NCBI GenBank assembly: GCA_973895155.1
Contig: OZ316899.1
Location: 620,001-684,000 of the forward strand
Reading direction: 5' to 3'
From: Marsupella aquatica
Taxonomy: Eukaryota > Marchantiophyta
Length of the DNA: 64,000 bases
Shown: positions 46,060-57,145 of the stretch, piece by piece
Numbering within the stretch: the stretch's first letter is position 1
Layout: each line of letters opens with the position of its first letter
Notes under the pieces: generated by a model
What the model saw: only the letters and a program-made list of their open reading frames with translations
Database searches by the model: none
What the model was told of the DNA's origin: nothing
Made by a program: the position numbers and the translations under genes

Positions 46060-46930
46060 GTCTGATTGTTTCTGCTTTGGAACGTCCGTAGCATATAGTA
46101 TTGAATGTCAAATCGGACCTTCCGATGCGTGTTGCATCAGACCCCTCCTCCGGCTCGTTATTCCTTGCTTTTAAGTGTGATACGTTGGAAATGGTATTGG
46201 ACCCCTCGTGTTATGTTATTGGATAGGGGGTTAAGTAGGGCTTATGTAGGGGTCATGTAGGTGTATGTGGGAAGGACCGGTTGTATTAACATTTAATCGT
46301 CATGTATGTTTGAATCATGTTTTATAGGGCCATACATGTAGACACATACCGCAGGGGGTTGGCAACGGTGTCGTGGATGTGATCTATCGACCTTCTTGCA
46401 ATTTTGGGGTTTGTACCTGAATCCAGATTTTTTTGTGATATACTTTGGTTATCCATGTTCAATTTGCTAATATTCGTCTTTGGGTTTGATGTGCAGTACC
46501 TTGGTTTTGAAGGGGTGGTTAGGTTTTTGTAGGGTGTTAGCTAGGTAGGTTATTTTGCAATGCACTATGCATAGTGTGAGACCGCGCATCCAAAAGGTAT
46601 GATGCCCCATCCATTTATTCCTTGATCCTTTAGGCTATTTCAGGTTTGGCATGCAAGTTTTTATCATATGTGCTTGAGCTTGTTTTCGGCAATTGTAGAT
46701 CATGCATGCTCATTATGAAAATGTCCACCTTGCAGAGATTTTGGATATCCCCACACTTTGTGTGTAGAGAATACGGCCTAGTAGGCATGGCAGAGCGCGG
46801 GTATCATTGAGGTATAGCAAGTGTTGTATATATGTCTCTCATTCAATTGTTTTTCTAGACATAAATATTTGTCTTGCTGGTTGTTTTCTTTCATCCAAAA
46901 TATTGTCATGGTTGTATGATATATATGCAA

Positions 46931-48234
46931 ATGTCTGCTTCCGATAGTTCCACGTCGGATTCAGACTCAGACTCGAGCTCGTCTGAGGAGGAGGTTCCTC
47001 CACCCCCTCCTCCAGACCAACCTTGTGCTCGGCCACTAGGGTCCATACCTTGTTGGTGTGTGAGATGTAAGGGACTTGTGGTTCGACATGCCTGGGAGAC
47101 TTGTGAGCACATCGAGAACTATGGTCGCCACGAGGGTGATACACCAGGGTATTTGCCTAGCCAGGTAATAAATACATCCCTCCTTCATTCCATGAAATTC
47201 CAATAATTAGTCCACAATTGCTAAATTACTTTATATCTAAACAACAATTCATGTATTGATTTGTGTCAAATCATTGTTTGTTGAAATAGGTGCCTCGTAG
47301 ACCCCCACCTCCTCTGGTTGATAATGCTATGTGGTTGGAAGGGTTTCTAGCAAGGGCTAGTGAGTTGCTTGCATCTGCCCTTGCCCATCCACCGCTTAGT
47401 CCCCCTGCTCCTATCCCCACACATGCGCATGTAGACAAGGATGCACCGGTCTCTCGACCCGAGGAAATGGATACTAGGGTCCTACATACACGTTCACGGT
47501 CTTGCAGACCTAGACGACAATATGAACCGGTGGAGCAGGTAGAGAATCGGGAGGAGGCGTTACGTAGTGATCGACTACCCGGAAATGGAGATTATAATTG
47601 TGTTGAGGGCCGGTTTGGACTATCTTATCTCACTGGTAGGGCTGCTGATGTTTGGAAGGACTTTTCTCCTAGTCTCTTCAAATTTCCAGATTTCATTCAT
47701 ACTGATGAACCAGTTGACATATGGGGTCGGCCTTGGATAGTGAAGGCATCCTCTATTGGTGCTGATATAGGATATGGTCTATATGCTTTGGAGGACATTG
47801 TGGTCCCTCCAAAGCCATGGAGACGTGGATATGATGGAGAGCACCTTTTCCCTTACATTGGGGCGGTATATAATGCAAAGAGTTGGAAGACTTTATTGCG
47901 TCAGCACCCAAGCTGGGGGGTGTACGCCTTGAGGATGGACTCAGACCCAGATGAGGTTTTGACTAGGCCGTGGCATTGTAGGATGATTGATGGTGACCCT
48001 ATTCGGAATGGTAATTTAGCAGGGTACATCAATAGTACAACGGGTAGAGGTAGAGATTTTGAGGCTAATGTAGAGTGGATCCAAATTTTTGGCCCTCCTA
48101 GAGATCCGTATTTCGTGAAACATATGAATGACCATATCATGACAATAGCCATTAGGACTATTAGAGCCGGTGAGGAGATATTGTGTGAGTATGAGTGGGA
48201 CGCCCCAAAATTGTCCCTACATTGCCGTCCATGA
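46931..48234 (+). CDS. SET-domain protein carried by the CACTA element
   Basis: Exon 1 (46931-47164, 78 codons) and exon 2 (47290-48234, 314 codons) join in phase 0 across a 125-bp GT-AG intron; the total is 392 residues with no disabling change. Residues 1-30 are Ser/Asp then Pro-rich. A zinc-type cluster (CWCVRCKGLVVRHAWETCEH, 41-60) resembles the N-terminal finger of transposon proteins. A SET fold spans about 230-380: GYGLYALEDI, LFPYIGAVYN, then IDGDPIRNGNLAGYINS with EANVEW, and GEEILCEYEWD, which carries the expected catalytic Tyr. SET domains move methyl groups from S-adenosylmethionine to lysine, mostly on histones. The usual NHSC core reads INST, so activity is uncertain. The gene ends 118 bp before the transposase frame. 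ATG 46931 was chosen because the Ser-rich N-terminus begins there; an upstream exon is possible. Confidence 0.72.
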
Positions 48235-48295
48235 TAGTATGTTGGACTTACATGCATGTAAATCTTACATTGAATTAATGAGATTCATGATGATT

Positions 48296-48316
48296 TATAT
48301 ATATATATATATATTG
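48296..48316. repeat. (TA)n microsatellite
   Basis: An alternating TA run between the SET gene and the transposase frame. It could be part of the transposase promoter; nothing more is visible. Confidence 0.7.
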
Positions 48317-48351
48317 ATGATTGTAATGAGATTAATGTTAATGAGATTGCA

Positions 48352-51300
48352 TTGATGTTGTATGATAGAATAAATATGTACAATCTGATATTGGGGTCAT
48401 ATCACGAGCTATGCGACAACACATTGTTGAGGCCATGGTGGCCAACCATGCCTGGGCATGATGGAGGGATGCAGGAGGATGATGTACAACATGAGGGTGA
48501 TAATCCTACTCAAGCACATTTGGATGAGGAGAGGGCCATGGATGAGCTCATGGACCAATTTTATGATGATGATGTTGATATTGGTATGGAGGATATGGGT
48601 ACAACTGATGACAACACCACTCATCCAGGACCTTCTAGGGGGGGACAGAACAAGGATTGGGAGGAGGCTCAACGTCATGCACGTACTCGCATATTTGAGG
48701 GTAGCACCTTATCTCGGCTCTCCGCAATAATGTTGTTGCTGAATGTGCAGCAAAGACATGGGGCCAACAACCTACTTTTGGATGATGTTTTTTGTACCTT
48801 GCATGATCGTATTTTGCCACCAAGCAATACCATGCCAGCCTCTTGGAAGGAGGCAAAACAAGTGTTGAAGTCCATTGGCCTCAAGTATGTAGTGATACAT
48901 GCATGTGTGAATGATTGCATTCTTTTTAGGGGGGAGCATGAGAATGCAACTGCATGTCCTAAGTGTGAGAAGCCGCACTACCGTGATGACATGTTGACAG
49001 GGAAGGTGCCTCAAAAGGTTATGCGATACTTTCCTCTCATCCCCCGATTGCGACATCAGTACCGTTGTGCAGAGTTAGCTGAGTACATGGTATGGCACTC
49101 AAAGAATCATTTTGATATGGCTACGAACTCTAGTGCCATGCGGATGATGGTTGACTCTCCTGCCAATCAATTTGTTGAGGGCAGATGGGGGAGTTCAGCA
49201 CTGAACCACGACATGTTTGACTTGGCTTGGCAGCTGATGGTATCAGCCCTTTTGCATTGGCAGGTAAAGCAAAACCATATTCAGTATGGCCAGTAGTTTG
49301 GCTAACTACAATATCCCTCCATGGATGGCCATGAAGAAAGGTCATTTATTGCTCTCCATGATCATCCCGAGTCCTAAGCAAGTAAAAAAGATTGACATCT
49401 ACTTGCAACCATTGATTGATGAGCTTTTGCAACTGTGGAGAGTCCGAGTGGATTGTTATGACGGATGTCGCAATACAGGAGGTGTACCTCGTGCGTTTAC
49501 CCTCAAGGCCATCCTTATGTGGACCATGCATGACCTACCAAGTATGACCTGATAAACCTTAGCTTATTTCCTTGATGTACTACTTTAAATTTAGTGTGCA
49601 TTAACCTTATTTCATAATTGGCTGGTTGTATATGGGCTTGGTACAGGGTTTGGGTATATCTCTGGATTGCAAACATCAGGCTATCGAGCTTGCCCTTCAT
49701 GCGGACCAGATTTGGAGGGAGTGGCAAGACGCAAGTCAAGTACTTTGCGTAAGATAGTTTACATTGGTCATACCAAATATCTTCCAGCAGACCATCCTTG
49801 GAGGAGTGATCATTTCTTGTATGACACTGATGAGGGCCAACCTGATACTCGTCCTCAACCTCAGCGAAAGGATCCAACATATTGGAGAGAGGTATGGGAG
49901 AGAGTTCAAGACCCTGATGATCCATTACAGTTTCTCCGATGTGGCATGACCCGTTTATCTGCATTGTCATAGTTGCCATATTGGTCAGAGATGCCCATTA
50001 ATCACTTGTTGGATGCGATGCACATTGAGGGAAATGTGGGGAGATCATTGATTCGTCATCTATATGGGGAGAAGAACCACAACTGGAGAGAAAGTTGTGA
50101 GGAGATGGGGATACATGGTCTTTTGGGTTTTTGGCCATCTTTGGACCCCCCTGGTGATCCCCCTAGCATCCATCCTCCTTGGGTTTTGACCAGGGCAGAG
50201 CGCATAGAGTTTTGCAGACGGATTGGGTCAATGAGGTTTTCCACAGGTTATGGTGCCAATCTTTGTAAGGCATTTGGGGGGGGATGATTCTCCAAAATGG
50301 CCATCGTACCTGAAAACACATGATTATCATCGATTACTAGAATATGTCATTCCAGTTGCGATTATTGGATTGGGTAGTGAGGAACTTCGTGATGCTCTTT
50401 GGTCATTGGGCAAGTTTTTGAGATGGGTATGTCAGAAGGAGGTACTAGAGGATGACATTGCTGCAATGGAAATATTTGGAGTAGAGGTTGTTTGCAAGTT
50501 GGAGAAGGCACTTCCACCCTCATTCTTTGATGGTCAGGTTCATTTCCTCATACATTTAGTGCATGAGGTAGCAATTGCAGGCCCGATACATTGTCGATGG
50601 ATGTATTGGGTAGAGCGTTACATGGGGGTGATGAAGTCATATGTCTCTAATCGGGCTAGGGTGGAAGGTAGTATTGCAGAGCGTCATCTTGGAGCACAGA
50701 GTATGTTTTATTGTACAAACATAGTTGCCACACTAGATCCAAGGGCACCTAGGGGATGGATAGATGAGGCGGCATGAGAGGCAGACTATGAGGATGATAG
50801 ACTCACTGGGGCATCAGGAGAGCGTGGCTTAGGCTCAGCAGAGCATTTGCAACTTACAACATTTATGTTGTATAACTCACCAGAGGTTGTAGGGGAGTGG
50901 ACAACATTTTATGAGGAGGAGAAGCAAAATAGTCGATGGCCACGGTTGTTTCCCAAGTTTCACCCATACATGAAATCAAAGTTGTTAGAAGTGGATGCCT
51001 TGGTGGGTACCGAAGACCGTATATTACATTACCCACAAGTGACTGATAAGCTTTGTACCTTGGTTCATGGTCCACTACTTAAAGTCACGACTCGGATGTC
51101 AATGTGGTCAAAGGGGAGACATTTCCGTGTGGAACGACTTGATAAGAAGAGAGCAGCTACACAAGATTGTGGGGTGATGGGTTGGTTCACCCAGGATTCC
51201 CAAAGTAGCACGTCGGACATGAACCCCATTCGCTCCACCGTGGCCCATTATGGGAAGATTGATGAGATCCTGACAGTGAAGTACCATGCACATACTACTT

Positions 51301-51617
51301 TGGAGGAGGTGGTATTTAAGTGCAAATGGTTCAAGATGAATCTTGTAGGCAACAATCGAACATGTGAAGATGATGCGTGCGGATTTACTCGTTTGAAGAC
51401 ATCTACAAATAGTGTCATTAGTTCCAATTGGAGGTCCTCAGATCCCTTTGCCTTCCCATATCACCTTGAGCAGTGCTTTTACCTACCCTATCCAGATGAC
51501 CCACATTGGTCCATTGTCATGCCTTATATCCCTAGATCACGGTCTATAGTCCAAGAGAGACCCAATGTCGTTGTAGTGGAAGACAACGACATCCCCGACC
51601 CTCCACAAGCTAGTTAG
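48352..51617 (+). pseudogene. CACTA TNP2-type transposase, decayed
   Basis: An acidic N-terminus is followed by the Transposase_21/TNP2 region (IHACVNDCILFRGEHE, CPKCEKPHYRDD, VMRYFPLIPRLRHQY, MVWHSKN, DGISPFALAGKAKPYS, NIPPWMAMKKGHLLL, WTMHDLP). A GT-AG intron fits at 49542-49646, giving DLPRFGYISGLQTSGYRACP. Then KIVYIGHTKYLP, DUF4218 (LEKALPPSFFDGQVHF, RWMYWVERYMGV) and DUF4216 (VVFKCKWFKMN, FAFPYHLEQCFYLPYP). The natural stop is at 51617. Broken by frameshifts near 49225 and 49290, TAG at 49970, a frameshift in the G8 run at 50277-50284, and TGA near 50775. TNP2 cuts the element ends. This copy cannot make it, so any further movement would need help from elsewhere. Confidence 0.9.
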
Positions 51618-51779
51618 TATATTTTGTATGTAGCTAGGCCCCCCCAACCACGCCACCTTCATGTTTTTTTTAATCGGCAATATAAAAGTTGGCATCATTA
51701 CTTCTTTAATTGTCATGGTATGCACATGCCCAAAATCTCTTGGTTATATATAGAAGTGTCCTTACCTTATATACCCTTC

Positions 51780-52362
51780 CTAAGAACCCCCTGCCTTATG
51801 TCCCATTGACCGTCCCATGAAAAAGCCATCGGATTTCCATTGCACCTTCTAAAAACAGAAACCAGACCGATACTCCCAACTACAGACTATTCCATATAAA
51901 ACCCATCGGACACACATTTCCGATCCTCTCCACAACGGAAACCTTCTCCTCCTTTGTTGATGAGATATCCGATCCAACATCCGACGGACAATGTCCGACA
52001 TAATTTTTTATGCACAAACTATCCGACCCTAAACCCAACGGACACAAATATCCGATGCATTCCATGACGGTCCTAGTCCGATACAACTACCAACGCAAAC
52101 ATCTTGCAATGCATTAAGGTTTGGACAAATTATGCGGTCATGGCGACATAGTTTTCGATATGTTTAGTGTCGGATACTGTCCAATAGTAGTACAAGGGAC
52201 AGTGTATGCGATGGGTTTTACATCAGAATATGTAGGTCCGATGGTATCAGGATCGGAAAATACGTTGCAGGGCATATCGGATATTGTCCGAAGTGTTCGG
52301 CATGGGATGGGTGACGTTTGGCTCAAAAGGAGTATCGGAAAACCGCCAAAAATGTACTAGTG
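51780..52362. repeat. Right subterminal repeats and terminal inverted repeat of the CACTA
   Basis: TCCGAT, ATCGGA and GGACA words recur through 51820-52340, ending in CAAAAATGTACTAGTG. No gene is seen here. Confidence 0.8.
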
Positions 52363-52616
52363 ATGTTACACAAAAATAGATGCAAACATATTTCAAATTA
52401 ACATAATACACCACAAATATATTTTCATTGTACATAACTCATATCTAATGTTTGACAAAATTATTAAGAGAGGATGGTTAGTAAGGTATGTAGGATCAAT
52501 CACCTGAAATGTCTCCCTTGTGTCCACCCTAAACGATTCAGTAACTACCAAAATGTATCAAAACTTTGAGGCTACAACGTTCCGCTATTTCCTACAAGTA
52601 AATGTGTACACGAAAT

Positions 52617-53397
52617 TCATGTGAACGCCCCCAATTCAGCTCTTGCCGAGAGGAGGTCATTCATTTTTACCCATAGATTCTGGACGTTGTCACACATCTC
52701 AGATAGCCTAGCCTGCACATCTACATGAAGGCTCATAAGCTTCTGGAAGTCTGACTTGCTGTCCGCGATCTCTGCATCCAAACTCTTCAGCAACTCCTTA
52801 GCAAACACGAAGTCAACATCAGCATTTCGAACACTCGGCACTAGTCGAGTCCTTGTGGCTGGTTGTGTTGTCACGACCGCGGAACTTAGCTGCACCATCT
52901 ACGGGCATCTTCAACGTCTCGTTCATTCTGTTTGCATCACCAACAGCCTTGCGATTATCTGGAGATCTCAACAGACAAGGAGATTCACCATCACCGTCTG
53001 GCAGTGTGGTAGCCATTGCAATAGGATGCTTCCTGGGGCGACCTCGTTTCCTCTTCTCTGCCAAGAGCCGAGGAGCTTCATTATCAGGTAACGCGATTGA
53101 CATTTCGATGGGTCACTTCCTGGGACAACCTCGTTTCCTCTTCTCTGTCAAGAGCCGAGGAGCTTCATTATCAGGTAACGCGATCGACATTACGATGGGA
53201 TGCTTCCTCGGCCGACCTCGTTTCCTCTTCTCTGTCAAGAGCCGAGGAACTTCATTATCAGGTAACGCTATCGACATTACAATGGGATGCTTCCTCGGCC
53301 GACCTCGTTTCCTCTTCTGCGGGACGACGTCCAAAACGGCGGAGACAGTGGGTGTGTGCCTGTCTTGGACACCGATCACAGACTCCACTCTGGCCAT
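52617..53397 (-). pseudogene. AT-hook repeat protein with C-terminal coiled coil
   Basis: From ATG 53397 (MARVESVIGVQDRH) the protein has four AT-hooks in a tandem array of 29-residue units: KRKRGRPRKHPI twice, then KRKRGCPRK, then KRKRGRPRKHPI. The DNA unit is 87 bp. AT-hooks bind the minor groove of AT-rich DNA in the nucleus. A heptad-like tail (FAKELLKSLDAEIADSKSDF) suggests dimerisation. TGA at 53113-53115 follows the third hook, and a frameshift near 52890 is needed to reach the tail. The unchanged unit structure around the defects suggests recent loss. It lies 255 bp outside the CACTA right end and faces the same way as the genes at 54.7-60 kb, so it may belong with them. Confidence 0.6.
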
Positions 53398-53739
53398 GGT
53401 GCTCTGCCCTGATGAGAAAGAAGGTGAAAAATTGGAGGGCACACCGCGCTGCCACATTGCCTTCACCTCCATCTATCTAGTCCGTGTTGTGGTGACCTGC
53501 AACGTACAAGACAATCATCATCATCGCCACTACAAATCCAGCAATTATTGGTATCCTATCCCTAGACGGTTGAAGGGACAACAACGTCCGCTCGTAATAA
53601 CAGGTACATGTCTTTTCACACACACTCGAGGTTTGGCCAACAAATGAGTTAATGTTGATTTGACCTGCAATGGTCAAGACTGTTAGGATTAGTTTTTGGT
53701 ACTGTACGAGCGTATGATTCCACAGTTACTACGTAATCC

Positions 53740-54340
53740 CATTTCGGCGAGGATCTCTGAGATCAGAGGCCAGCGACTTCTTTGTTAGTTTGACGACAAA
53801 GAGTTTAGGGTATAAGTAGATCTCAGAGAGGGTCTCCGAGATCTGGTGGTTCTCTCACTCGGCAACGGTCAAAATTATGATCCTAAGTTCCATTTCGGCG
53901 AGGGTCTCTGAGATCCGGTTTCTTACTTTTCCTTGGTAAGTGCGATTTCGGCGAGGATCACAGACATCCGGTTGGGAAGTTCCATTCCGACGAAGTTCCA
54001 TTCCTGCAAAGTTCCATTCCGGCGAGGGTCACTACATCCGGTTTCAGTGCCATTTCGGCGAGGGTCGCTGACATCCGGTTTCAGTGCCATTTCGGCGAGG
54101 CTCGTTGACATCCGGTTTTAGTGCCATTCCGGCAAGGGTTGCTGACATCCGGTTTTAGTGCCATTTTGGCGAGGGTCGCTGACATCTGGTTTTAGTCCCA
54201 TTCCGGCGAGGGTCACTAACATCCGGTTTCAGTGCCATTTCGGCGAGGGTCGCTGACATCCGGTTTCAGTGCCATTTTGGCGAGGGTCACTGACATCCGG
54301 TTTCAGTGCCATTTCGGCAAGGGTCGCTCAGATCCGACAA
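53740..54340. repeat. Minisatellite with 37-bp unit
   Basis: From about 54010 to 54340 nine units of 37 bp repeat without spacers, each around CATTTCGGCGAGGGTCGCTG followed by ACATCCGGTTT. Degenerate copies extend back to about 53740. Variants of the core GGCGAGGGTC recur singly near 54390, 55970, 57070, 57125 and 58670. Confidence 0.9.
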
Positions 54341-54740
54341 ATGGCGAATGTCTCCAAGGTGAGTAGCGTTCACGAACACTACATCTCGGAGACCCTCGCC
54401 GAATTCCAACGGTGCCGTTTGGATGTCGGCGAAGCCGCCGGGAGGGAAAAAAGACCACACCAATAGTATGATAACGTAAGCTTTTTTATTATTGAAAAAT
54501 GTCGTACAAAATTAGTCCATGATGCTACCCCTGACCTCATTACTACGTGATGAGTTCAAGTCATGACATGACCTAGTGGCCAATGGACCCTATCGACAAT
54601 GCTATCCGCGATGACCTCCTGTGCCTTCACAGTCAAATATCACTAGAATAAAGCCCGTAGCCATTGTTCGGATTGTTGCTCGGCAATTTTTCTACATTGT
54701 CACACCATAAGATTGGGGTTAACCTGTTCTCCACCCAGTC

Positions 54741-55343
54741 CTAGACTCTTCCTAGCACATCTCCATCGAAGAACTTATCATACAGATCCCTCTCATATAT
54801 CTCCGTCCTCCAGACGTAGTTTGCCACCCAAGACTTGAGTGATGTAACTGACATCATAGAGAGGGCATCAATAGGTGGAATTTGTCGTAAGAGAACACGG
54901 AACGTACACGCGGTTGAGTGATGATTCCAATGTCGGTTGTCGTCCATGTTTTCAATGACGTCCTTCACCACTTTTAACGCTGCCCATCCCTTGGAGTGAG
55001 TCACGAGGAATCTCCATTTCCTACTAACTCTGGACAATATGCGCATGTTGTCGATTGTCTTGAAGGTAGCATCTTCATCAGTGCCATGTGCATTTGCAAA
55101 CTCAAATGCATTTCTAAGTAGAGGCCAAACATGTCCCTCTGTCAGCATATCCGGGAGGCCAGGGATGAGACTCTACCTTTTTGCTTCTTCTGCTTCCTCC
55201 GGAATAGGCTCCCCAACAGTCCCCCATACTGAGAGCCGATCAAAATCAGCTTTCAATTTCAGCTCAATAATTGTCGCCGTAAACTTATCAAGGCGTGTAG
55301 CGCACTTTTCATGATAACGCCTCTTCGTGTATGATCCTTCCAT
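54741..55343 (-). pseudogene. F-box-like protein, copy 1
   Basis: ATG 55343 (MEGSYTKRRYHEK) opens about 200 codons with one TAG near 55174. After LIPGLPDMLTEGHVWPLL the segment RILSRVSRKWRFLVTHSKGW looks like the second half of an F-box (usually L..V.R.WR.L....LW). A helical tail follows (LLRQIPPIDALSMM, then a charged C-terminus). F-boxes dock SCF ubiquitin-ligase substrates, but the match is weak and I would not assign function. The second copy at 56.3-57.0 kb has the same plan. Downstream DNA of both copies shares ACAAAATTAGTCCATGAT (near 54503 and 56041). Confidence 0.45.
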
Positions 55344-56040
55344 GTTGGCGAGCCGCTTGAAGCAAGTTTAGCCACTTGAAGCACGCGTGAGATGAAGATG
55401 ACACCCAACAGATTGAACACAACAACCAACCAACCGAACAAGCGGATGAAGAATAGAGAAAGTGCCCTCCTCTTTATAACGATAGCGACATTGACATATT
55501 GGTTTCGACGGTCTCCACCTGCAAAGTCTGCGGGTTGATCTTGACCCTGTAGGGGCTGCGCGCCGGTCGCGCAACGGGCGTAGAACGTCTGCCTTTGTGG
55601 GGAGGCTCTCCCTAAGAAATGAACAGCGATGTCATTTTTGCCCAGTGCGATGAATGTCAAAGTGTAGAAATTCAACCAAGCGCAGGGATAAGTGAGAAGG
55701 ACGTTGAAAACCCTAACAAAGAGTGAAGAGGAAGAGGAAGAGTAAGGAAGAAGGGAGCACGTACCGCACGTACCGCACCGCACAAAACTACGTCATGGAT
55801 ACGGGACATCCCAACTATACTTGACAACGTACATCTTGTTAACGGACCAAACAAGAAAGTACGCAAGGGAAGTACGCAAGGGTCTAGGATTTACGGCCCA
55901 GTATAGGGGGTACATGTTTAGGGTTTAGGTTTTAGGGTAAACCCTAAACGGTCCAAATGTCGAAGACCCTCGCCGAGAATTGATAGTGAAAGACAGGAAG
56001 GATCTCATGTCGCCAAGTATTTATTACTCAAAAAAGTTGT

Positions 56041-56308
56041 ACAAAATTAGTCCATGATCTCTAAATCTAAACCAGGTGTGGCGTACTCCTGCATATTCTA
56101 TAAACTAAACCGATAATGACATGAAGTGCACCTAAAAGTTGTCATGATTCACACTTACACCTTGGTCAAGTCTTACAAAATTAGTCCATAATCTCTAAAT
56201 CTAAACCAGGTGTGGCGTACTCCTGCGTATTCTATACACTAAATCGATAATGACATGAAGTGCACCTAAAAGTTGTCACGATTGACACTTACACCTTGAT
56301 CAAGTCTT
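56041..56308. repeat. Tandem duplication, period 134 bp
   Basis: 56041-56174 and 56175-56308 are nearly identical (ACAAAATTAGTCCATGATCT against the same with one change). They lie over the 3' end of F-box-like copy 2; the second unit includes its last codons. Confidence 0.9.
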
Positions 56309-56994
56309 TCCTGAACCTGCTCAGTGTACCAATTATCAAGACGAGTCCTTTTCCAAGCATCTACTCGTTCTTGCTGAACACCATATATCAACAGATAACA
56401 GTCCGCTTCCTTCGAATCACATAATAACCAGGAATTGATCCTCTCATTTAAGATATCATCAGCCAACCGAGCCCAAACATCAATCGGTGGGAACGCTCTC
56501 ATTGACTCACGAAAGAAGTGAGGTGTCAATTCAGGCCATCTTGTGGCACAAAATATCACAGCAGTAGTCATTGCAGCCCATGCTATGGAGTTTGTTATCA
56601 AATATCTCCATTTCCTGTTGATATGCGCAACAGACCGCACCATCAGGCACATATTCCTCACTGGAGCATCCACAAGCACAACATCTTCCAACATTGATCA
56701 GATCCGGGGCCATATGTGCAACTCCACAAGATCATCAGGCAATCCCGGAATCAAGTTACCGGCTGGAGGGCGACATCGTAGGGGATAACGAGAGGAGGGG
56801 AGATTCCAGATGCGAGCACGGTCTTGTTCTTTACTAGCAAGAAGCGTCTGCAATTCCGATGTAAGCCTTTCTTGTGTCCTATCAATCACCATCTCACGTC
56901 CGCCTGCACTAGGATCCATAGTTTTGAACAAAGCAACAACCCTCATCCCAAGGACCCAAGCGGGTTTAGGGTCGAATCTGAGCCTCGCCAACAT
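56266..56994 (-). pseudogene. F-box-like protein, copy 2
   Basis: ATG 56994 or 56919 opens a frame that reads through one TGA (near 56697, where CGA fits) to a stop at 56266. NLIPGLPDDLVELHIWPRI and then SVAHINRKWRYLITNSIAW parallel copy 1, as does MRAFPPIDVWARL against LRQIPPIDALSMM. The N-terminal parts differ. The two copies are about 1.5 kb apart on one strand and probably arose by tandem duplication followed by long divergence. Confidence 0.45.
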
Positions 56995-57145
56995 AAATCC
57001 GTAACCTTATACTTATAACGGTCATATTATAAACCCTAACCCCCTAACCCTAGGCCCGCAACCCTGAAGTCCATGTCAGCGAGGGTCGCCAAGATGATCT
57101 CCTGAAGAAGGAGACAATGTTAGCGAGGGTCGCCGACATACAATG

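Larger units (their letters stand above)
42502..52362 (+). mobile_element. CACTA (En/Spm) transposon carrying a SET-domain gene
   Basis: The left end CACTAGTACATTTT (42502-42515) is the exact inverse of the right end (52349-52362). The 3-bp target duplication ATG flanks both sides (42499-42501 and 52363-52365), as expected for CACTA elements. Length is 9861 bp. Inside are dense TCCGAT/ATCGGA subterminal words, a minus-strand second gene (43.4-46.1 kb), a SET-domain gene (46.9-48.2 kb) and the transposase (48.35-51.6 kb), the last two on the plus strand. Confidence 0.95.

Noticed and set aside
54010-54340. Regular 37-bp repeats, possible CRISPR array
   Set aside because: The units are head-to-tail with no unique spacers and the setting is eukaryotic; this is a minisatellite.
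53933-54466. Plus- and minus-strand frames rich in repeated SAISAR- or RNGTETG-like units
   Set aside because: They translate the 37-bp minisatellite; 37 is not a multiple of 3, so a constant protein repeat is not maintained.
57030-57055. CCCTAA-like words, possible telomere
   Set aside because: Only a few degenerate units; ordinary short interstitial sequence.
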